This document shows, one piece after another, positions 44,858 to 56,462 of a stretch of DNA of 64,000 nt; position 1 is the stretch's first letter, and each line of letters starts with the position of its first letter. The DNA is from Peromyscus leucopus (Eukaryota; Chordata; Mammalia; Rodentia; Cricetidae). Below the pieces are notes generated by a model. The model saw only the letters and a list, made by a program, of their open reading frames with translations. It did no database searches and was not told where the DNA came from. The DNA is taken from the NCBI RefSeq assembly GCF_004664715.2, contig NC_051068.1:47674953-47738952 (forward strand), read 5' to 3'. Both the position numbers and the translations under genes were made by a program.

Positions 44858-45117
44858 CAATCAAACAAATAATAATAATAAAGCAGTAAACCTAGATCAA
44901 ATACAAATGGAGAAATTACAAACTCTAAGTTTATTGTTTTAGCCATTCAAATTGAAAAGGCACAGTGTGGGAGTATTTGGTACATATGTGCAGTTTGTAA
45001 AGGTCAAATCAGGACAGTTAACATTTCCACCTCCGGAACTTAAAATAAAAATATTTTATTAATATGCAATAATCATAAATATTTATGGGGCACAGTGTGA
45101 TCAGAAATAGTAAGTCT
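44858..45117. other. Unassigned AT-rich
   Basis: An (AAT)n patch at about 44868-44880. Nothing else recognised. Confidence 0.4.
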
Positions 45118-45455
45118 TAGGACTGGAGAGATGATTCAGTCTGTAAAGTACTTGCTATGCAGACAGGAGGACCTGAGTTCACATCTCCATCACCCACGTA
45201 AAAAAAAAAGTTGGACCTTGCAGTACACCTGTAACCCTGGGTAACAGAAACTGGAGGGTGGAGGGCAGGGCACTTGCTAGCCAGCTAGTTAAGCCGAATT
45301 CATGAGCTCTAGATCCTGTGAGGGACTCTGTCTCAAAAAGGATGTGGAAATCAGTAGAAGAAAACACCAGAACTCAGACTCTGACTCCCCATGCATGTAT
45401 GTGTATACATGTGTGTGTGTGTAAGAGAGAGAGAGAGATAGAGAGATAGAGAGAG
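45118..45455 (+). mobile_element. RSINE-type SINE with GT/GA tail
   Basis: 'ggactggagagatgattcag' (tRNA-like part), 'gttggaccttgcagtacacc' and 'gagggactctgtctcaaaaa'. It ends in GT and GA runs from 45410 to 45459. Confidence 0.8.
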
Positions 45456-45459
45456 AGAT

Positions 45460-45811
45460 TAGTAAGTAAAGACAACATATAACCTCAGTGGAGGCCATTA
45501 AACAACCCACCTTCAGACCTTCAGCTGGTGTTTTACTGCCCAGGAAAAGCTTTGATCCTGGTGAAAAGCTTTGATCCTGGTGCTAGTTCCTGGAACTTGT
45601 GAGTTCACCAATGGCTCACCTCACAGCTTAAGCATCAGAATGGGAAATTTGAGGAATCAGAAAAACTGTCTAGAACACAACAGTTTAAAACTATACAACT
45701 TCTCATGCCATTCTGCTCCTCGCCCCCCATGGAACTGGTATTATAAATAAAATAAAATATCTACTAATAAAAATATAAAGAAATTAGTTATATCAACTGA
45801 ACCTTAATTTT
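45460..45811. other. Unassigned with a 19-bp tandem duplication
   Basis: gaaaagctttgatcctggt occurs twice in tandem (45544-45562 and 45563-45581). No gene is seen. Confidence 0.5.
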
Positions 45812-45960
45812 TTTTTTTTTTTGACAGACTTCCCTCTGTAGCCCTGGCTGGCCTGAAGCTCTCTGTGTAGACAAGGCTGGCCTTGAACTCACAGAGATCT
45901 GCCTGTCTGCCTCTGCATCCTGAGTGCTGGGGTTAAAGGTGTGTACCACCACACCCAGGC
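45812..45960 (-). mobile_element. B1 SINE
   Basis: T tract, 'ctggccttgaactcacagag' and 'gtgtgtaccaccacacccag' on the minus strand. Confidence 0.93.
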
Positions 45961-45964
45961 TTTT

Positions 45965-46110
45965 TTAAAAAATTATGTTTATTTACTTACATGGGAGGGG
46001 GTTGGGACTGTACATATGGGCACACTATGCATGTATATGGAGCTGGTCATCAGGCTTGGCATCAAGGACTTTGCACACGTGGCCATCTCTTGCTGGACTA
46101 TAACTGACCA
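45965..46110 (-). mobile_element. Diverged B3-like SINE
   Basis: 'cactatgcatgtatatggag', 'gtcatcaggcttggcatcaa' and 'ccatctcttgctgg' fit a minus B3. Confidence 0.55.
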
Positions 46111-46384
46111 TTTTGTGACAGCCTTTTCATCATTTTATAAACTAGCTGTCGCATAATAACTAGAGAATATACACCACTGGAATGGAGAACCTTAAAAATT
46201 CATTTAAAAAAATCGCTGGGATGATACTCCTCAGGCAAGCTGTGAGATTGGAGGCCAGATGTCGATCACTTTTTAAAGCTCTGACTTACGTTGTTTGGAA
46301 TGCCTTTGGGGTTAAGGTTCCAGGAAGGAAGGAGGCAGGCTATGTGAGAATTCATTTGAAACGACTCCATTCCCCGTGTTGGTT

Positions 46385-46785
46385 TCTGCCCTGTTTCCAT
46401 GTATGTTGCTGTGCGAAAATACTCAACCCAAAGTGACTGGGTGGGTGGATGGGTGAGATTTATTTGCCTTACAATTCCAGGTGACAATTCATTGTCGAGG
46501 GGAAGTAGAGGCAGGAACTTCAACAGCCATCAACATCTACAGTCAAGAGGAGAAAGAAATGAGCACTTAGAAGCTGCTTCTCTTGATTCCTCATATCCTA
46601 CATTGTTAAATATGCCCTGCTTAGGGGATGGTGTTGCTCATAATGAATGGGCTAGATCCCCTGCATTAACTATCAAGACCATTCTCCACGGACATGCCTA
46701 CAGGGTAACACGATCTATTCAGTTCCTCAGTTAGGCTCTCAGATTATTCTAAGCTGTGGCAAATTGATATTTAAAACTAACCATC
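46385..46785 (-). repeat. Family D rodent interspersed repeat
   Basis: A block from 'atgttgctgtgcgaaaatac' to 'aaactaaccatcatag' resembles a common rodent repeat read in reverse. Its end matches that of 62200-62455. The name is not assigned. Confidence 0.5.
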
Positions 46786-46894
46786 ATAGGCACCAACTCT
46801 ACAGGCTTCTTTCTATACATGGTCATGCTTCTAGGCAGCAAAATTCAGGCACAAAATGTGTGTTTTCTGAAGCTTCCAGACCTGACAATGGTGG

Positions 46895-47110
46895 CATGGT
46901 AAAATAGTCAGGGACTTCTTTGGAGCAAACCAGATATTGGTTCAAATCCCCATCTTTCTAATAACTAGATCTGCAATCTAAAACAAGTCATCCCAATATC
47001 TCTGTCCTTGGTCTTCTCAATTATGAAGTAAGAGTGATGCTGAGTTCATAGGGTTCATTTGAATATAAAATAAAATGCTGTTTACAAAGGCTGTGCATAA
47101 CTGATATTAC
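46895..47110 (+). mobile_element. MIR SINE
   Basis: 'tggttcaaatccccatcttt', 'tcttctcaattatgaagtaa' and 'tcatagggttcatttgaata' follow the MIR consensus order clearly. Confidence 0.75.
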
Positions 47111-47327
47111 CTCCCCACATTGATTCCAGTTCCTCAGATATTCATATGCTTAGGCTGAGAGGCCTTTTACCATAGACAAATTTTAACCCTCAAAACTTCT
47201 AGAATTTAGTACTAGAATAAGGATCACACTGATGATAAATTTTGAGGCATGTGCTTGTACAGCAATAAAAGGTACGATATCACACAAAAAGGGCAACATG
47301 AGTACCGGTAATCTGGCATAAGAGCTA
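47111..47327. other. Unassigned
   Basis: Nothing recognised. Confidence 0.35.
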
Positions 47328-47545
47328 GAGAGGTGGTTCAGCAGTTAAGAACACTGGCTGCTCTTCCAAAGGATCCAGGTTTGATTCCCAGCACCCAACT
47401 GGTGATTCACGACCTCAGCAACTCCAATCCCAGGGGTGGTGACACCCTCTTCTGGCCTCCATGAACACCAGGCGTACAAGTGGCACACAGACATACATGA
47501 AGGCAATACATCCACACATATAAAATGATAAATAAGAATTTTCAA
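47328..47545 (+). mobile_element. B2 SINE
   Basis: 'agctagagaggtggttcagc', 'gaacactggctgctcttcca' and 'ccctcttctggcctccatga' with an A-rich end. Confidence 0.92.
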
Positions 47546-47967
47546 AATAATAATCAGACATAGTGTGACCACCAGGAGTTTAAAAATCCAATAATGTTAT
47601 ATTTACATTATTCATAATAGAGACAAACAGCTTTAAGATAAATTTCTTTTCAAGAGTTGATACATTGGAATAGATAATGCCATCATTTTATTGCTAATGG
47701 GATTGAAAGGAATAACATCTTTGATTAGTAAAGTAGCACACACATATGAAAACAATAGAAATGATTTTAAATGTGAATAACAATCACTTAACATCCAGAG
47801 AAACAGCCAGTTAATTATCAAATACATGACCTTGTGTACAGTTTAGACCATTGTATATACAGGTTCAATTTTTCTGAATGGTATTATCTATTCCAATAAA
47901 GAAAAAAAATGTTATCAAGGACAAAAATACAGTTGCAGCACTTTTTGTTGCCAAGATCAGTATTTTA
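47546..47967. other. Unassigned AT-rich
   Basis: No gene or repeat recognised. Confidence 0.4.
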
Positions 47968-47979
47968 AGGTCTTTTTTG

Positions 47980-48217
47980 TTTGTTTGTTTGTTTGTTTTT
48001 TTGAGACAGGGTCCTGGGATTAAAGGTGTGCACCACCACTGCCCAGCCAACAATTTCATTTTTTTTTTTTTTTCTGAGACAGGATCTTTCTGCGTAGCTT
48101 TGGAGCCTATCCTGGAACTCGCTCTGTAGACCAGGCCAGCCTCAAATTTACAGAGATCCTCCTGCCTCTACTTCCTGAGGGCTGGGATTAAAGGCATGTA
48201 CCACCATTGCCCTGGCT
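47980..48217 (-). mobile_element. Two minus B1 SINEs in tandem (one truncated)
   Basis: A truncated B1 (to about 48048) keeps both ends but lacks its middle. A full minus B1 follows at 48061-48215. The sequence aaggtctttttt flanks the whole pair (47968-47979 and 48218-48229), so both entered as one unit or one nested into the other. Confidence 0.85.
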
Positions 48218-48229
48218 GAAGGTCTTTTT

Positions 48230-48576
48230 TTCAATGTATCAATTCTTGAAAACAAATTTCAAATTAGTGATAAAATGTTCCAGTTGTATTTCCAAGCTTC
48301 AAAACTTTAACCACAAATCCTCTCAAGTTGCCCAAGCATCAAGGGATGTATGGCATAAAATAAAAATTAAAGCTATAGCTTAAATCCAGACACAAAGAAA
48401 AATATATTCTGAATACAAATTAAAAGTCCATGCTAAAACACGAAAATACATATTTTTCCACTCTACAATCATGTCACCCTACCCTGGACATTTTCATTGA
48501 TTTAACCAAATACTTTCATCTGGAAAGGGAAGCAGCAATCTCATGCTCATGGGGTATCTGTCTTTTTAATTGACTT
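48230..48576. other. Unassigned AT-rich
   Basis: No gene or repeat recognised. Confidence 0.4.
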
Positions 48577-48873
48577 TCTGTTCTGCCTTCTCATTGGTTG
48601 TAAACCCAACCTCTTGACCTCCTTGTCATTGCCTGTCTATACAGACCTCCAGGTCTTCTATGGTTGGTATTGAGATTAAAGGCGTGTGTCTCCATGCTGA
48701 CTGTGTCCTTGAACACACAGAGATCTGCCTGTCATGTGGTCGGGATTAAGGGCGTGTGCTACCACTGCCAGACTTCTGCTATGGCTTGCTATTAGCTCTG
48801 ACCCCCAGGCACTTTTATTTATTAACATACAAATAAAATCACATTTCAGCACAAATAAAATATCACCATACTA
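48577..48873 (+). repeat. Rodent LTR-like repeat containing B1-like segments
   Basis: 'cattggttgtaaacccaacc', 'ggtattgagattaaaggcgt' and 'aaataaaatcacatttcagc' match a repeat I associate with hamster and vole genomes. It carries two B1-like phrases ('attaaaggcgtgtg') inside. The class, probably an ERV LTR, is inferred. Confidence 0.55.
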
Positions 48874-48880
48874 CATCTTG

Positions 48881-49062
48881 ATCGGCAGGCCACAGAAGGA
48901 GACTGCCACACTCAGTACATCTTGAGCATATAAGATCTCAAAGCCGCCTCCACAGTGACACACTTCCTCCAACAAGGCCACACCTCCCAACAGTGCTACT
49001 CCCTGTGGACCACGCATTCAAACACATAAGTCTGTGGGGCTCATTCCTCTTCAAACCACCAC
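48881..49062 (-). repeat. Family A fragment
   Basis: 'cctccaacaaggccacacct' and 'cattcctcttcaaaccacca' belong to a minus family A copy. Confidence 0.75.
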
Positions 49063-50454
49063 ACCACCTATTTAAACACATGCAATTCAGTCGTATTTTA
49101 TCTGTTTTTCATGTTGCGCAACTGTCATCAAAATCCATCTCTTTTTATCTAATAAAACTGAAATCTCACACCCATTAAATGACAGCTTCCTGTTCTTTCC
49201 TCTCGCTCTATACAACTCCCATTCTATTTTCTGTTGGTATGACTTTGAGACTCCAACTGCTTCATGGAAGTGTCATCACACAGCATTGTCTTTTGGAGGG
49301 GCTGGATTATTTCACCACACAAATGCCCCCAACTTTCAGACACATTAAAATATCTGCAAGGATGAAAAGTTGTATAATATTCTGCTGTTTGTGCACACGA
49401 CATGGTGCTTATTCACTCATCCCCTAGTAGACAACAAAATGCACATTTATGCCCATTGATGTACCGGTAAGTGGATCAGTTACCACAGTTAGCGGAGGTT
49501 CCAGGTAGTTCAAAACTGAATCATATCATGGCTGATCCGAGATCTTGAGTAAGTTACTGGAATGAATGACCTTATCTTAATTTCCTTTTGGCTCCTATGA
49601 GAAAAGTCTTACTGGGATCCCATATCTGTTTTGCTTTCTCAGAGTAAGTGAGGAATTTTGTTGCTGATCCTTTCACAGCCATCTTGTTACAAAGATGCAT
49701 CTGATAATTCTATTAGTGCTAATTATTTTGTTTTAGTTTCTATCAGCATGGAATTTTGATGTCATTTATTACAAAATTCTGTTGGATTAAGAAAACCCAA
49801 AGAGGAAATGTATAGTGGTTTATGCCTTTGACCTTTTGGCCAGCCTCAAAGGAAAGAATGATACAGATGATGATGATGATGATGATGATGGTGATGATGT
49901 CATTTGGATGATGACGATAACAACTAACAGTGATTTAACCACCAAGAGTTTTACAAATCCTCTTTCCCTCGTGGGTTTTCAGGGAAGATGATTTTTAACC
50001 TCATTTTCACAGACAATAACCAAAGAACCAGAGAGCTGGACTCTGAAGCCCTTCTTTTCGGTCCCTGTTGAATCCTTCTAATGATGCTTCCATTTCATGC
50101 ATCAGTTTCTTGATATTTCTCTCTCAGAAAGAGCGCCTGTGTTGTGGTTACTAAGACAATAGGCGTTGCAGCCAAATGTCCCTGAAAACAAACTCTGAAA
50201 ACAAAGAAAATGTAACTCTCCCTAAGGCTGCACTAAGCCTGGTTGCCCATAGAGATATAGACGAAATTCACTAACTTCTTAGCATGGACACACAGGAAGC
50301 TGGTAAAAGAGCCTGGCATTGGCACCCCTCTGGTAAGTGCCCATGACTCTTTGAGAGCTAGCCGTGACATGTATAAGGCAGTTAGGGAGGCATCTGTCCT
50401 CAGTGCTGTGTATCAGAGGAAACACAACATTCCCACCTCTCCCAAAGACTTTTT
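49063..50454. other. Unassigned, with a GAT run and possible MIR
   Basis: A (GAT)n run with one GGT lies at 49865-49898. A MIR-like phrase occurs at about 49910-50050. No gene is seen. Confidence 0.45.
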
Positions 50455-50619
50455 GTTTGTTTGTTTGTTTTGTGTTTTTGAGACAGGGTTTCTCTGTGTA
50501 GCTTTGCTCCTTTGCTGGAACTCACTCTGTAGCCCAGGCTGGCCTCGAACTCAAAGAGATCCGCCTGGCTCTGCCTCCAGAGTGCTGGGATTAAAGGCAT
50601 GTGCCACTACCACTCGGCC
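50455..50619 (-). mobile_element. B1 SINE
   Basis: (TTTG)n lead-in, 'gagacagggtttctctgtgt', 'gctggcctcgaactcaaaga' and 'gtgctgggattaaaggcatg'. Flanked by the imperfect duplication 'aaagacttttt' / 'aaaaacttttt'. Confidence 0.93.
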
Positions 50620-50717
50620 TAAAAACTTTTTAAAATGGTAGTTGATTAAAAAAAATCTTCAGACTTTGAAATTAGTATAAATAAAGTAGAATTCCTGTTT
50701 AAAAGCTTCATTGCATT

Positions 50718-50720
<3 letters not shown>

Positions 50721-50783
<63 letters not shown>

Positions 50784-50790
50784 TGTGTGA
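50721..50790 (+). repeat. (GT)n microsatellite
   Basis: About 34 GT copies with one AT interruption near 50777. Confidence 0.97.
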
Positions 50791-51479
50791 TGCACAGGAG
50801 GACTCATCTCTCCCCTTCCACTGTGTGGGACCAGGAGATTGTCAGGTTTGGCAGTGGGTACCGTTACCCACTTAGCTATTCCCTAGCTCAGGATTCCTAA
50901 TATGAGAGAGAAAAGCGGGGTTCGGGGGCTGGCAGGGGAAAACAACACTCTCAAATTCTGAAATTGGGTAAAAAAATTCAACCACTCTGCTTTAGGTGTG
51001 TAAACAGGTCCCTTCCCAAACAAACACATTTTGCCTGTGCTTTGAGAACAGGCCAACTGCTTCTATGAAGACTTGGATTTAGAGGCAACATCTCTGATTG
51101 GTTTTCTGTCTTTGATGGGCTGGAGTGAAACTCCTGTTATAATTAGTGTCTGTGTGAGACAGGGAAGAATCCAGTCCTATGATTGACAGTTCTACCCAGT
51201 GAGCTGTGGCTTGTGTTCTATGAATCAGCTTCTCTAACTCTCCGGCACCATAAAAATTCATAGCCACTCTGTTGTCCTGACATTTCTCTGTGAAGAATTT
51301 GGCATTTAGTGGAAAGTTATTATTTTAATTCCTGTCAAATTAAACTTTCAGGTCAGTGTTACTATTTGGGATGAAAAGAGCAAAGCACGGAATAAAAGTA
51401 AGAACTAAAACACAAGGCATCAGAGAATTTAGCCTTAGCATCCAGCGTTGAGTTAGCCGTCATCACTTTGGAATATTCT
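50791..51479. other. Unassigned
   Basis: No gene or repeat recognised. Confidence 0.4.
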
Positions 51480-51949
51480 TATGATGCCCAAAAGAAACTC
51501 CATGCTCATTAGCTGTCATATTGCATTCCCCCACCCATACTCCCAACCATCAATCTACTTTTTGTCTGTATGGATTTGTGTATTCCGGAAATTTCACATA
51601 AATGGTCTTTGGTGGATGAATTCTTCAGCTTAGTGGCATATTTTCAAGGTTCATTAATGTGGTATTGTGCATTGGTACTTCATCCCTTCCTAGGTTGCAT
51701 AATAGTTCATTCATGCACCGGATATATGTTTTTCTTATCAATTTCATTGTTGACAGGTGTTTGCAGTTGCCACTTTCAGGCTTAAGAACAACATGACCTG
51801 ATGTTCTAAGTCATATGATAAAGCTGTTTAACTTTTTGACATCTTGCCAAATGGCTTTTCTAAGATGATGATACTCTATGTCTGCATTGCTACATCTTGT
51901 GAAGTTTTGGTTATTCCACCTCATGGTTAACTGTGGTGCTTCAGCACCC

Positions 51950-52655
51950 ATAGGCTCATAGATTTGAATGTTCAGTCACCAGGAACTGGCACTATTTGAA
52001 AGGATTAGAAGGATTAGCCCGTGTGGCCTTGTTGGAGGAAGTGTGTCACTAGGGGTGGGCTTTGAATTTTCAAAAGCCTGTGTGGAGCCCAGAGACGCTC
52101 TCTGCCTTTGGATCAGGATGTAGCTCTCAACTACATTCCAGCACCATGTCTGCCACATCAGCCACCGTGCTCCTACCATGATGATAATGGACCCAGCTTC
52201 TGAAACTATAAGCCAGCCCCAATGAAATCTTTCTCTTACAAGAGTTGTTTCAGTCCACTGGGCTCTCTGAATGAGGGTGACAGTTTTGTGGCTTGATCTG
52301 CTTGTGAGTCCCCTAGCACTGTGACCAGAACACATCCCAGGTACATGAACTGGCTTTTTAGAGCCCATTCACTATGGTGGATGCCTTAATCAGCCTTGAT
52401 GCAGGGGAGATGGGCATTGGTTCTGCCCCAATTTGATATGCCAGCCTGTGTTGAATATTCAAGGGTGATCTTACCCCCTATGAGGAGGTGTTGGGGGTGG
52501 GATGAAGGGGAGGAGGGGTGAGCAGAAGGAGAGGAGGGAGGGGGAACAGTGGTTGGTACGTAAAATGAAAAAAAAATTAATTAAAAAAAAGAGTTGTTGC
52601 AGTCATGGTGTCTCTTCACAGAAATATAACACAGACAAAGACACTGACATGGATG
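51950..52655 (+). repeat. Family A repeat, split by an L1 tail
   Basis: Part one ends at 'cttacaagagttgtt' (52249). Part two resumes at 52589 with 'gagttgttgcagtcatggtg' and 'tctcttcacagaaatataac'. Confidence 0.78.
52250..52588 (+). mobile_element. 5'-truncated L1 3' end inserted in family A
   Basis: A 339-bp segment ends with the G-rich purine 3'UTR, 'gttggtacgtaaaatg' and an A-rich tail. It is flanked by the exact 10-bp duplication aagagttgtt (52240-52249 and 52589-52598). Confidence 0.85.
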
Positions 52656-52968
52656 TTGTCCGTCTTCATGTCTTAGCCATTCTGGGGAGCAGGAAGTGGT
52701 AGATAGTGTGGTTTTAATTTGTATTTCCTCTCTGAATAGGGATACTGAACATCTTGCTATATGTTTATTGGTTTTATTTTTTACATTTATTTAAATGTTT
52801 GAAAATGTGGCCTCTTAACCATTTCTATTGATGGGGTTTGTAAGAATTCTTTAAATAGTCTGAATACAAATCACTCCTTAGATATCTGACTTGCAAAGAC
52901 ACTCTCCCATCGTATGAGCTGTCTGTTACTTGTTCCCTTCATAGTCTTTGAAGCACACAAGTTGTTAA

Positions 52969-53118
52969 TTTTTTTTTTTCAAGACAGGGTTTCTCTGTGT
53001 AGCCCTGGCTGTCCTGGAACTCTGTTCTGTAGACCAGGCTGGCCTCAAACTCACAGAGATCTACTTGCTTCTGCCTCCCAAGTGCTGGGATTAAAGGCTT
53101 GCACCACCACCACCCTTC
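52969..53118 (-). mobile_element. B1 SINE in the L1M remnant
   Basis: 'agacagggtttctctgtgta' to 'cttgcaccaccaccaccc', with the target duplication agttgttaatttt on both sides. Confidence 0.93.
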
Positions 53119-53260
53119 TATGAGTTGTTAATTTTGATGAAGCCCCCCACTTAGATGTCTTATTTATTTGATGTTATAGCTAATGAACCACTGCCAAACA
53201 CAAGGTTGCAAAAGTTCTAATTTTCTTTTAGTTTTAGCATATATATATAATAGTTTTAGC

Positions 53261-53261
<1 letters not shown>

Positions 53262-53295
<34 letters not shown>
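53262..53295 (+). repeat. (TA)n repeat
   Basis: About 17 TA copies inside the L1M remnant. Confidence 0.95.
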
Positions 53296-53297
<2 letters not shown>

Positions 53298-53737
53298 CAT
53301 TTAAGTTAATTTTTGTAAATGGTATAGGGTAGCTTCCAAGTTCATGTTTTTGAAAAATTCCCCAGTAAAGGTTTTTTTTTCTGAAAAATTTGAAAAACAA
53401 AACCATTCTCCATTCAATTATCTATCTTTATATAAGTAACTGAGCATCAGTGTAAGATAATATTTCTGGACATTCATTTCTATTTCACTGAGCTATAAAC
53501 CTAGACTTAGAGCCATAATTGAAATTTGGAAACAGTGGGTGTTCCAGCTAAGATTAACTTTTGTTATTCTTGATCCCTTGTGTTTTCACATAGTTTTATA
53601 ATAATTAACTTGTCCATTTTTTAAACTAAAAAATGCAACAGATGTCTATAGATAACCTATAGATTGCATCAGTAGGTTAATTTGGGAGAATATACCATCT
53701 TAACAATATTAAGCATTCTAATCCATTAACATGGGCA

Positions 53738-53741
<4 letters not shown>

Positions 53742-53808
<67 letters not shown>

Positions 53809-53818
53809 CATATATATA
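53742..53818 (+). repeat. Compound (TC)n-(TA)n repeat
   Basis: About 14 TC copies, then about 22 TA copies with ATAC interruptions. Confidence 0.95.
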
Positions 53819-53897
53819 TTTTCTTTAAGAGTTCCTAAAATAAATTAAAAATTATTTAAAATAATTTATTATTATTGTGGGGTGAGTGCATGCATGA

Positions 53898-53899
<2 letters not shown>

Positions 53900-53938
<39 letters not shown>

Positions 53939-53941
53939 TGT
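53900..53941 (+). repeat. (GT)n microsatellite
   Basis: About 21 GT copies, followed by a GGATGGGTGGGTGT-type patch to 53991. Confidence 0.96.
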
Positions 53942-53999
53942 TTGGATGCGAGTGTGGGTGGGTGTGGATGGGTGGGTGTGGATGGGTGGGTGCACACGT

Positions 54000-54298
54000 G
54001 TGAAGCAGCCTGCTTGTGGAGGTCAGAGAGCAACTGGTAGGACGAGTCATCCTGTCTTTCCATCTTGGTAAGACAAGGTCTTTCTTTTTTCTGGTTTGCT
54101 TTCTAGGCAGGCTGGCTGGCCGGCAGGCTCCTGGGCAGTTCTCCTGTCCTCCGTGTCTCCCTAGGAGTCCTGGGACTACAGCCGTGCCCACTGCATCCAG
54201 ATCGTTCACACAGGTTCCAGGCCTCCACCTCGACTTATCAGAGGCTCGTGCAGTGAGCACTTTACCAACAGAGCCGTCTCCGCAGCTCCAGACCTTTC
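54000..54298 (-). mobile_element. RSINE/B4-type SINE
   Basis: 'gtggaggtcagagagcaact', 'ggctggctggccggcaggct' and 'caacagagccgtctccgcag' are in minus order; the GT array is at its tail. Confidence 0.75.
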
Positions 54299-55076
54299 TG
54301 TTATAAGCAGAGCTTTTGCAACTTTTAGTTTCAAGTGCTTGCACTTTTGGTAAACTGCTATTTGAAACTCCAAATTTGAATGAACTGTAGCTAATCCCAG
54401 GAACAATGTTGTGGTTAACCTTGCATTTTTCTCCCTAGTTTAGCATCAGGCTTTGGTCTTAAATTGTGGTTGGAAATTTACATGCTTGATGAAGTGAGTT
54501 GAAAAAAAAAATCATATTCATAGAAAAAAAAGACTTTTTTTTTTTTTTTTTACTCTTGCACACCATTAAGAAAACAAAAAGATTGTTAACCCCATTTGAT
54601 AAGAAATGTTACTGATGAAGCCAAAAAGGTTAATTTTCATGGTCAAAAGGCATTGAATCAATGTCAAACTAAAAAGCAATAACAACAGTACAATTCAACA
54701 TTTCCCCTGGTATTGCGTTAATTTCAATTTCTTTTAAGCTGAAAGGACATGGAGAAGGTCAAGAGGAAAGAGGGGGTAACACTAAGTGATTTTTATTGAA
54801 TTACAATAAAAATGCACATTGTCATATCATCCAGGTCCTATATGGCTAAAAGAAGGGTTTCACTCAAGAGATGTCTATCTTTCTAGAATTTCTGCATTGG
54901 TAAACATTCAGAAAGGAATCGTAAGAGTGATTTTCATGCCACACACCACTGGCATTGAAGTGAACATATTGGAAGCTCACCATGAAAGCTGAGGTCTGAT
55001 TCCCAGAAAGGAAGTTAGAGAAGGTACTTCCGGACTTTATTTCCTGCTCACATGTTCAGGGCAGGGAATGTCTTCA
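54299..55076. other. Unassigned
   Basis: T and A tracts near 54509 and 54535-54551. No gene seen. Confidence 0.4.
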
Positions 55077-55084
55077 ACATAACT

Positions 55085-55271
55085 CAGTGGTTCTCAACCT
55101 ATGGGTTGAGACCCCCTTGTGGGGGGTCGAATAGCAGATATTTCATTATGATTCATAACAGTAGCAAAATTATGGTTACGAAGCAGCAATGAAATAATTT
55201 TATCATTGGGGGTCACCACACAACATGACTGTATTGAAGGGTTGCAGCATAATGAAGGCTGAGAACCCCTG
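55085..55271 (+). mobile_element. Non-autonomous hAT (URR1/MER5-like) DNA transposon
   Basis: Terminal repeats cagtggttctcaacc and ctgagaacccctg, plus 'attcataacagtagcaaaat', match the element at 44100-44321. Flanks acataact / atgtagct agree at 5 of 8 positions, with only transitions differing. Confidence 0.88.
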
Positions 55272-55279
55272 ATGTAGCT

Positions 55280-56084
55280 CATCACCCTCCTAGAATGGCA
55301 TCTCTGTTCTAGGTAAGAGCTCACTGCCCTGGTTGACTCTGGTTGAACATTTGATGGGAATCTCAGAGTGGAATGAAACAGGTGTCGATTTCTGTGACTA
55401 ACCCGGAGGAAGGTGTGAGTGTCCAGTTGTCCTGAGAACATTTGCTAGGCAGGCAGTCATTGCCAAGGTGTGGCATCTGGGTAGACCATCACACTACTCT
55501 CATTAACAAGAAACACAGAAACCTACTGGCAATTTCTCAGCAGCCATAACAGGACGTGTGGTAAAGAGAAATGCTGGTTGTCAAGGATATCACACACTGT
55601 GGTCTAGAAAGAACTGTTGTGGCTGACTTAGACTTCCCAGGTTTAAACCGAGTGAAAAGTTATGGTTTCCTGGGCCTAAGAGGTGGAAACTTTCAATTAT
55701 AAATTGACTAAAAAATAACCCTATACTCCAGGAACTATTGACCAAGGATGCCATGTTAAAACTCTAGACAGTTTTCCTCTGTAGGAAACATAGAGAGGGG
55801 GCAGAGAACTTCTGAAACAGTACTAAAGCAAGAGAATGTACAAGAGAAAGAAGAAGGTGTGAGCGATATACATTTATTGCTTGCGAGTTGAAATGATGGA
55901 CCCCATCATTAAATTACGAAGGCTGTGAAATGGATATAATGGCCACCTATCTACTTCATTCAAGGAGGTCCATAAAGTTTGTAACTTTGCTGAGCTAGGA
56001 GCTGGAGTTGGAGGTGAGAATAAGCAAGTTGTTCAGTGAGGATTTCACCTCGCTGTGAGAACCCCTTTTCCCTGTATTGTTACT
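55280..56084. other. Unassigned
   Basis: No gene or repeat recognised. Confidence 0.4.
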
Positions 56085-56090
56085 GATTGC

Positions 56091-56456
56091 TGCCAGGGAC
56101 AAAGACAGAATCTCTAGTTAGTGGAAAAATGCAGACCCCCATAAGACAGGGAACTAGATTATTTTACAGTCAGGTTGCCTAATAACAGGACATTGAGTCA
56201 GAGCCCTTGACCCTTTTATCCTGTAAACATCCTATACAAACATCCTGTTAGCTTGCCCCACCGTATGCAGATGACAGCTTCTTGCTCCCCCCACCCTGTA
56301 GGAACTATATAAACCCTCCTGGAGAAAAACAAAGTTGCACCTTGACCAGAATCTTGACTTGGTGTATTTCCTTTGTATTTCCTGTCCCTACATTCCGTCC
56401 TTAGGGTGGTTGAGTACCCGTTAAAGCCCTGCTGGCCGGGGCAACTGGCTGGGGCA
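56091..56456 (+). mobile_element. Solo LTR with TATA box, ERVK-like
   Basis: A 366-bp element begins TGCCAGGGAC and ends GGCTGGGGCA. It is flanked by the exact 6-bp duplication gattgc (56085-56090 and 56457-56462). A clear TATA box, 'aactatataaaccctcc', lies at about 56304-56320. It is a different family from the other two LTRs, and no internal region is present. Confidence 0.88.
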
Positions 56457-56462
56457 GATTGC

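Larger units (their letters stand above)
51480..53530 (-). mobile_element. Ancient L1M 3' region, minus strand, with nested insertions
   Basis: 'catcaatctactttttgtct', 'tggatttgtgtattccggaa', 'tttaatttgtatttcctctc', 'ctttgaagcacacaagttgt' and 'aagttaatttttgtaaatgg' occur in L1M reverse-complement order. Three later insertions interrupt it: family A (51950-52655), which itself holds an L1 tail, and a B1 (52969-53118). Confidence 0.88.

Noticed and set aside
53856..54344. Minus open frame of 162 codons
   Set aside because: It is made of a GT array and a SINE.
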